A program made the position numbers and the translations under genes. Below the pieces are notes generated by a model that ran no database searches, was not told where the DNA came from, and worked only from the letters and a program-made list of their open reading frames with translations. A stretch of DNA of 64,000 nucleotides, from positions 186,001 through 250,000 of the forward strand of contig BQMF02000169.1 of the NCBI GenBank assembly GCA_027922465.2, written 5' to 3'. The DNA comes from Turritopsis dohrnii. Lineage: Eukaryota > Cnidaria > Hydrozoa > Anthoathecata > Oceaniidae. Below are positions 57,538 to 64,000 of this stretch, one piece after another (position 1 is the stretch's first letter; each line of letters begins with the position of its first letter).

Positions 57538-60500
57538 ATGATTGCCAAGAAAGTTTATATGTTGCTGTTTGGAATGGTTCTGAATGACTTGATACTAAAT
57601 GGTAAGTTGACGAAACATTTTTAAGAAAGAAGATTGACGTTACTTTACTCACGTTAAGCGTTTTCTGTTCGTCTTAGATAGATTATAAGAATGCCTTAGC
57701 TTTTCCGAATATTAGGAACATCTTCAGAACCTACCTCCAGCCCAAGGTTTCTTTTCTCTTTACTTTTATATCAGACATTCACGTAGAGAGAATGTACAGT
57801 CTTCGCATCTGCTGGTCAATATGACAAATCCTCACTTTTATAAGTACTTCTATAAAATATTTAAAAAGGAAATTGAAAAGAAACGTTTGTAAGGTTATGC
57901 ATGTGTCTACTTATTGTTGTCGACGGTAAATAGATTTTTTTGGAAGTTTTAACATTAAAAACTAATACTGAAAATTCGTAGAACACGATTTCGACTTAAC
58001 AGGATGCATGTGTGGTAAGATATCTTGTATATTACTATTCAGCTACAAGAAATGGACAAGCTTAATTTATCAGCTTTGCAACAAAAGCACATTACTTACA
58101 TTATCTATAGTTTCATATAATAGTATACTTAGCAATTCTCTCCTACATATTTGGTTTTAAAAATTGTACTCCCTTTTGTGTTATAAAAATGCAGAAGTGA
58201 ACTTATCAATTAACGGCCGATGGTTCAAGGGTAGTTTGGACCAGGTAAAGCCAAGGCTATATCCTGCTAGAATTCCGATTATGAGTCTCTGGTGTATAAG
58301 TTTAGAAACTCTTGTCTGTTAGGATCGAGTGTTCGATAAAATTTGCATCGTAAAAAAATTGAAGATTAAAAAGAAAACAAGTTAAAATATCTAGCAGAAG
58401 TCACGTGACTTTGTCCAATTTGAGAAGAGGAAACAATAAACAAAGGTATTATGGAATAAAAAGACTTATATGAACAACAAAAATCGTTGTTCTATATAAT
58501 ATTGCTTAGATAAATTAGATAAATAAGTTACTGTCGTAAATCAACAACGTCACAAAGAGCATTCGAAATTGGGTTTAACAACCAAGTTTAGTAACTTTGA
58601 TGTAAACCATATCAACTTTTGAACACGTTGACCAAATCCCAATTTGGTTTAAACCAAGAAGGTTGCCGTTATTACGCTAAACCAAGTTGACCAGGTCAAA
58701 TCCGAATTGGTTTACGACATAACTATATGATTTTACAGAGAACCAAATAATTCTCGTGCTATGTTGAAACATGTTTTGAAACATTTTATGTTCTTGTTTT
58801 CTTGTACTATATAAAGATTATCTTTTTTGTTGTTGTCAAAACTTCCATATTTTATTCTACCTTCGTTCGTGAAGAAAAATGGAACCAAAGTGTTTTGGCA
58901 ACGCAATCTTCGAAATTCAACTCCATATTTACTCAATAAAAGTAACTTTGCAGACCAGATAAAAACGATCTGTTAATCCATTATTAAAAACCAGCAAATT
59001 GGTATTGAGTTATTTCGTTTATTTGTCTTTTATGCCATCATTTCAATACATGGCAAATGTACTTTCTTACCATTCTTGCAAGCACGTTCAATGTGTTGCA
59101 TGGTCTGCATATTCATTGAATGTTATAGAAAGATTCAATAATGCCGGTTGACGAGAAAAATATAAAAATAAACAGAAGTCAAGTGATCTGGGAACTATCC
59201 TTTAATAGAATATGATGAATACGTAGACAACTTAATAATAGACGTTCTAGGAAATGCATTTCACAGATAAAGTTTATATAAATAAAAAAGACTTGATAAA
59301 GCAAATTACAACGTGAATATGTTTCCATAGGTAACTCACCTCAAAACATAAAAATAACAATGAATCATTATTGGAATAATTTGGGTAGGAATTGAAATAG
59401 CTATAAAGGAATGGCGTCACCAGTCTAAAAACTGTAGGGAATTAGACTTTAAAGGAGAAGTAAATTAAGAATATTAATTTTTGAAAACTCATAATACATG
59501 GTGTGTATTAGTTTGCCACAATAGTAAAAAGTGCATCTGAATGCATCTGGTATTTCACATTCTTACTTCTGAATGCGATGATTCAAATTTCAATCACAAT
59601 ATGTACGTAAAGTTATGTTTAGTTAATCTATAATGCTGTTTCTCAATGATTCTCTATACAAGGATTGCTACAAGAAAATATTTATAATAATTGCATATAA
59701 AAACAAAATTGTTCGTTTTTCTTTTATCTTTTATTCGTTTATTTTGAGTTGTTTCTCGCTACTAGGTGGAAGTTATTTACGTTATTTACGTTATTTACGC
59801 AACAAAGCATATATTACGCATATATTACGTTTTCTATTATTTTTTTAATTAATTCATTCATTTATTGTTATTTATTTGAATTGATGTAAACAAACACATG
59901 CAAACATAGTCATAGTATATAATTCTAGGTGAAGATTCAAATGTTTATATTTTGATGTACTAGAAATAAATCTTAACTTACTTACCTACGTACTTACTTA
60001 CTTAGAAGGGTCGAGTAACATACACACCTATTGAACTAGACGTTGGTTTTCAATTTACACGCCAGGCCTTTTTAGCATGGATTTGATGTTCTTTTGTGAC
60101 AGTAGTTTGTAGTTTTTCATCAAACACGTAAATTGGAGGATTTGAGTAGTAGTTGCACTTAGATCTGTGAATCTCCAGGGATATTTATTGTAACTTTATG
60201 ATACGAAAACTGGACCTAAATTAGTGGTTTACAATATCATAATAGCAGATTCATATGCGACATTGGTGGAAATTTTGGTGGAAAAATTAGCTAGAGCTGA
60301 TAGTCTTAAGAAAACTAGCTAATGCTTGGGTCCTAGTAATACACCCTTTTTGGACATGGGTCTGATATGGCTTTTTGGATCTATTTTTAAAATCTCTGCG
60401 AATAATATTTTCTTTGCGTGTCTTTATTATTAATCATCTCAATTATTCAAATAAATTTGACGAATTATTTAAATGAAATCAGATCTAATAACAATTTTCC

Positions 60501-63500
60501 TGAAGAAAGCATTAAATCAATAATGAAAAAGTCTTTTATCGTTGAAATGCAGAAAATGATCCTAAATCGAAAATGATTCTAAGCATGAGAACGTTGCAGC
60601 AGTGAATGTTCTATATGGGCAAGCAAGAAGTGAGAAAAATTGTCGCAGAGGGAGCTAAGAGTTAAGATCCTAGATGAGAATAATTTAAGTTGAAAGTACT
60701 TATAAAAAGAAGGGTAAGTTTAGATGTTGTTATAAAACCCCTTTGACTTTTCAAGCGTATGTGCTCTGAGTAGGATGAATTTATAATTTTCTTGCTTGCT
60801 AAACAGTTATAAATGCGAATTTGAGTGATCTATAGATTGAGTAGATCGATGCAACAGTTGTTTTCTGTTTCGCATTGTTGTTGTTATTTCCTAACTAAAT
60901 ATTTCTGAGATGATTCAGAGATATCCAAAAGACTGGCAAATTAAGTAAATAAGTTAATAACAAGTTCGCAATAAACGATGCATAATTGTATTTAAATTAG
61001 ACTTGTGTGTAAACAATCATTTTACAGTTTAGGAAATCACACATAATCACCTAATCTCTAAAAATAGATCGTCATTATTTTTTTATTCCTGTTATTTTTT
61101 AAGTAAACAATCGTAGAAATTTATTTTTATCTCGCTTTATTTGAAAGTCATAAAGTGCCAAAGTTACTATAGTTAGTTTTGTGAAGGGTCCCATTGTTTC
61201 CCTTAACCTACAAAAAATCTAAGAGGCAAGTCATCAACGGACTGATTCATTGATAAATGCTGACGAATTGTTGGTGACCACAAAAATGATAGGATTTAGT
61301 CAGTGACTATAGCAACCAGTGATACAACTTATTTCCATTTAGTGACAGCCAACAAATTCGACATCAACAATTGTGAGAAGTATAGAGGACAAATATGTGA
61401 CAAAGTTGACGAGGAATTTACGTCCCTAAACAGCTTTGTTCATGTCGAAATGGGAAAGACCCAGGAACATTTGGAAAAAGAACTTCAAAAATTAAAAGCT
61501 CTATTGACTAATCACCCTTTGCCACCCTGCAAAAATATCATAACGTATGCACTTTGCCTGCAGTTCTTTCCATTGTGTAAGAGAGGAGCAGACTATAGGC
61601 CGAAAACTGTGGAAACCACATGTCAGCTATCTTGTGAACAAGCCAAACTGTCTGTATGCTTTTTAAAAATAAAGCATATTCCGGAAATAGCATCATTGTT
61701 GTTGAAACCTGATTGCCGAATGTTTCCACAGAAAGTCAACAATTGCAAGTCGATCAAAGTAAGAAGTAGGTGACTATTTTTCTGGGATTTATATTCATAC
61801 CTTTATTTTTTTGAAGTAAACTGCCAATACCTTGTGAACTTGCTTGAAGATTTAAAGTATCCTATTCATCCAAAGAATTCCCAGGTCATATTGTATTAGT
61901 TTTCATTGTTATTTTTGTGACCAAAAACTGTCATAGTTTAAGGTTTATGTTCGTTAGCTTGTATAGAAGGTTACCACTTAATATTCCCACAAATGTGAAA
62001 TCATTGGGACATAGTAGAACAAGAAAGTTAATCGTGCAATGGGAAATAGACAGAAGAGATTGTAACTTATGAAAAACAGTTTTATAATATTAATTAATGA
62101 TATCCGCAAACAATGTACCTTTCAAATTGCCTCTCGCTTGCCGGGGGATTGCTCTAACAACGAAGCTACCGACCCCTGATGTGATGACACTAGTTCGTAG
62201 CAGACGAGGGGAGCAAACACGGTCAATTGGACCTGAATGCCCACGAATCAGTGAAATCCCATTGGCTAGATGCTCAGAGATGATCCGAGTTTCAACCAAC
62301 AATTAATATATAAAATACGGCAGATTGGTTTCAGTTTCATAATAAGAATGTTGTTTGATTGTCTTCAAGTAAAAAATCAAAAGCAAATTCTGATGATTGT
62401 TTCGTTAAATTATGACAAATAACGTTCCTTCATTATATAATTTTCAGACATTTTCATGCATTTTCGAATTCTTTGTCAGCAGTACAATTATTACAAGCAA
62501 GACAGTACTCATAAGAATTGATTAATGTTTGTACATAAATCAAACATTGAAATATATTTGAAGTGGATCTCTTTTGATATAAAAGCTTAATACCATTTTA
62601 ATTATTTGCTCTCCAAATGTAATGGTTTCAAGCTGATAATGTTACTTCCTATCCGCAAAAATGTATTTGCAGAAAGTATTTGTGAAGTAAATAACAGTAA
62701 GCAGTTGCAACACAGAAAAATACAAAAAGTAATAGTCCCTAACTTACGCAACCTCAATTACATTTTGAATTTACGCAATATTAGCAAGTTGTTCTTCTCT
62801 TAAGACTGTTTGAAATCTTATAAATTATGTTGGATGATTAATTTAAAAAGATTTAATAATGTATATATATTTCAAAAAGCATGCATGACCACAAATGAAC
62901 AACACGCAACTTCTTTTATCTTTTTGACATCGAATATGAATCAGGCATTCGATTTGCACCACTCCGTTATTTCAATTACAACCGTAAAGCGATACAGCTT
63001 AAAATTTCTCTGATACCTTGATTATCAGGAGGTGTTGATAAGTATATTTTATATATACTTTATATTAACACACTCGGTAAAGAAGATTAATGCTTCGAAA
63101 TGCTATGGCAAAATTATATGTTTTTTCATAAGTTTGCATGTTAAATAGATAATTTACATATTACCTTAGGTGACCAAGATATTTATGAAGAAACGTGTGA
63201 ATTGAGGTACACTAGAAACGGTAGGAGCCATAAAATTCATTTCGATGTTCTTAAAAACACATGTTAAGATTTATGTTAAAACCATTTGAAGCTTTTTGTA
63301 AGTACAAGCTTACATTATCAAGTAAGATGGTACTTATGTAAAACTTCGTATAGTTTTAATATTCACTGGCTATTATCTTTTTTGAACTGTTATTCATTTT
63401 GTTTCAACTTTTTCTTGAATTGAGAGTCATATGTAACATTATAATCTCCATTAACGTTTAGACTACTTAAATTATTTATTATGATTATTTATATTTTCAA

Positions 63501-64000
63501 GAAACATACAAAACGCATGTCTCAGTTTTACATGATGCTCCAAGGAAAACTCAAAAATTATCAAGTCACCGAAAATTCTTGAGCAAACACGTATGCTTTC
63601 ACCAACCGAAGAAGATTCCAGAAGTTATTTCAAACTTCAATTATTACAATGTGAGAAAACCATTAAATTTTGAATTAAGCGACCCAAAGAATTATCTGTT
63701 ATACCATTACTGCTGGGATAAAGATAGAATAAAGGCAGTTGCCGCATTGGGAATGTTAAATAGTTATGAACCAGACAAGTACATAACCCTGCGCAATGTG
63801 AAATTTTATCTTAAAAAACGTGCTGATAAGCTATACATAGTTGCAAAAGGAAAATATGATTTATGTGGAACGAGTTTTAAATATACTATTTACCCCGAAA
63901 CAAAAAATGTTATTGTGATGCATGGGTTATCATCTGACGTAATTGGGATGAATTTAATTGAAATGGCACATTCCCTGGCGAATATAGATGAGTGGTCCAT
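57538..64000 (+). CDS. Secreted or membrane protein with Frizzled-type cysteine-rich domain (3' end outside window)
   Basis: Exon one (57,538-57,601) encodes a 21-residue signal-like peptide (MIAKKVYMLLFGMVL) and ends in phase 1 at GTAAGT. The CRD exon begins at 61,304 in matching phase and has ten cysteines in Frizzled spacing: C-x7-C, C-x8-C, C-x6-C, C-x3-C, then LKPDCRMFP. Frizzled CRDs bind Wnt or lipid ligands outside the cell. The exon ends at 61,758 (GTAAGA, phase 0) or 61,765 (GTAGGT, phase 1). Only phase 1 fits the later exons: a possible 51-nt exon 63,170-63,220 and one from 63,502 to the window edge. That last exon is basic at first, with CFHQPKKIPEV, and then has a domain I do not recognise. 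Too much is missing to call Frizzled, Ror, sFRP or another CRD protein. Confidence 0.65.
57602..61303 (+). other. First intron of the Frizzled-domain gene
   Basis: 3.7 kb, AT-rich, GTAAGT to CAG. It includes a region near 58,560-58,720 with inverted AACCAAGTT/AACTTGG motifs that may be an old MITE, and short TTACG repeats near 59,770. Confidence 0.55.
62097..62306. other. GC-rich island inside an intron
   Basis: Both strands are open over 210 bp and GC is far above the surrounding intron. No family, tRNA-like boxes or terminal repeats could be assigned. It is probably a dispersed repeat or an old insertion rather than an exon. Confidence 0.35.

Noticed and set aside
62097..62306. tRNA or tRNA-derived SINE in the GC-rich island
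   Set aside because: I could not match A-box and B-box promoter motifs at proper spacing on either strand.

Overview
The window is AT-rich animal nuclear DNA: genes are split by GT-AG introns, there are no operons, and transposable-element (TE) remains are dense. An invertebrate is certain enough. A cnidarian, perhaps a hydrozoan, is my best guess from the element families and a secreted aerolysin-type protein, but no marker proves it. No rRNA, tRNA or CRISPR was seen.

Three host genes are readable. (1) 1,127-3,795 (+): the 3' part of a nicotinic-type Cys-loop receptor subunit gene, three exons ending in a complete C-terminus. (2) 20,086-21,887 (+): a complete four-exon gene of about 385 codons for a secreted aerolysin-fold pore-forming-like protein, whose N-terminal half looks like a threefold beta-trefoil. 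A decayed copy of its second exon lies on the minus strand near 6.7-6.95 kb. (3) 57,538 to beyond 64,000 (+): a gene with a signal-peptide exon, a long intron, a Frizzled-type cysteine-rich domain exon and at least one exon running off the window.

Layout: 0-4.5 kb receptor gene; 4.8-10.1 kb reverse-transcriptase relics, foldback elements and the toxin-like exon relic; 10.6-18.1 kb large diverged direct repeats (family B, with a partial family A copy) separated by a 120-130 bp tandem array; 18.8-24.3 kb foldback elements around the aerolysin-like gene; 25.2-36.1 kb two family A repeats and a decayed, intron-bearing P-element-like transposase gene interrupted by a LINE; 36.4-38.7 kb a second decayed element ORF with a Cys-rich tail; 40.03-47.35 kb a 7.3-kb composite transposon with 70-bp terminal inverted repeats and a 9-bp target duplication, holding a Penelope-like element that itself holds further insertions; 48.2-57.4 kb a gene-poor stretch; then the Frizzled-domain gene.

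The receptor, the aerolysin-like protein and the Frizzled-domain protein have no visible functional link. The strongest new observations concern insertion history: paired repeat copies with filled and empty sites, target-site duplications, and a nest at least four levels deep.
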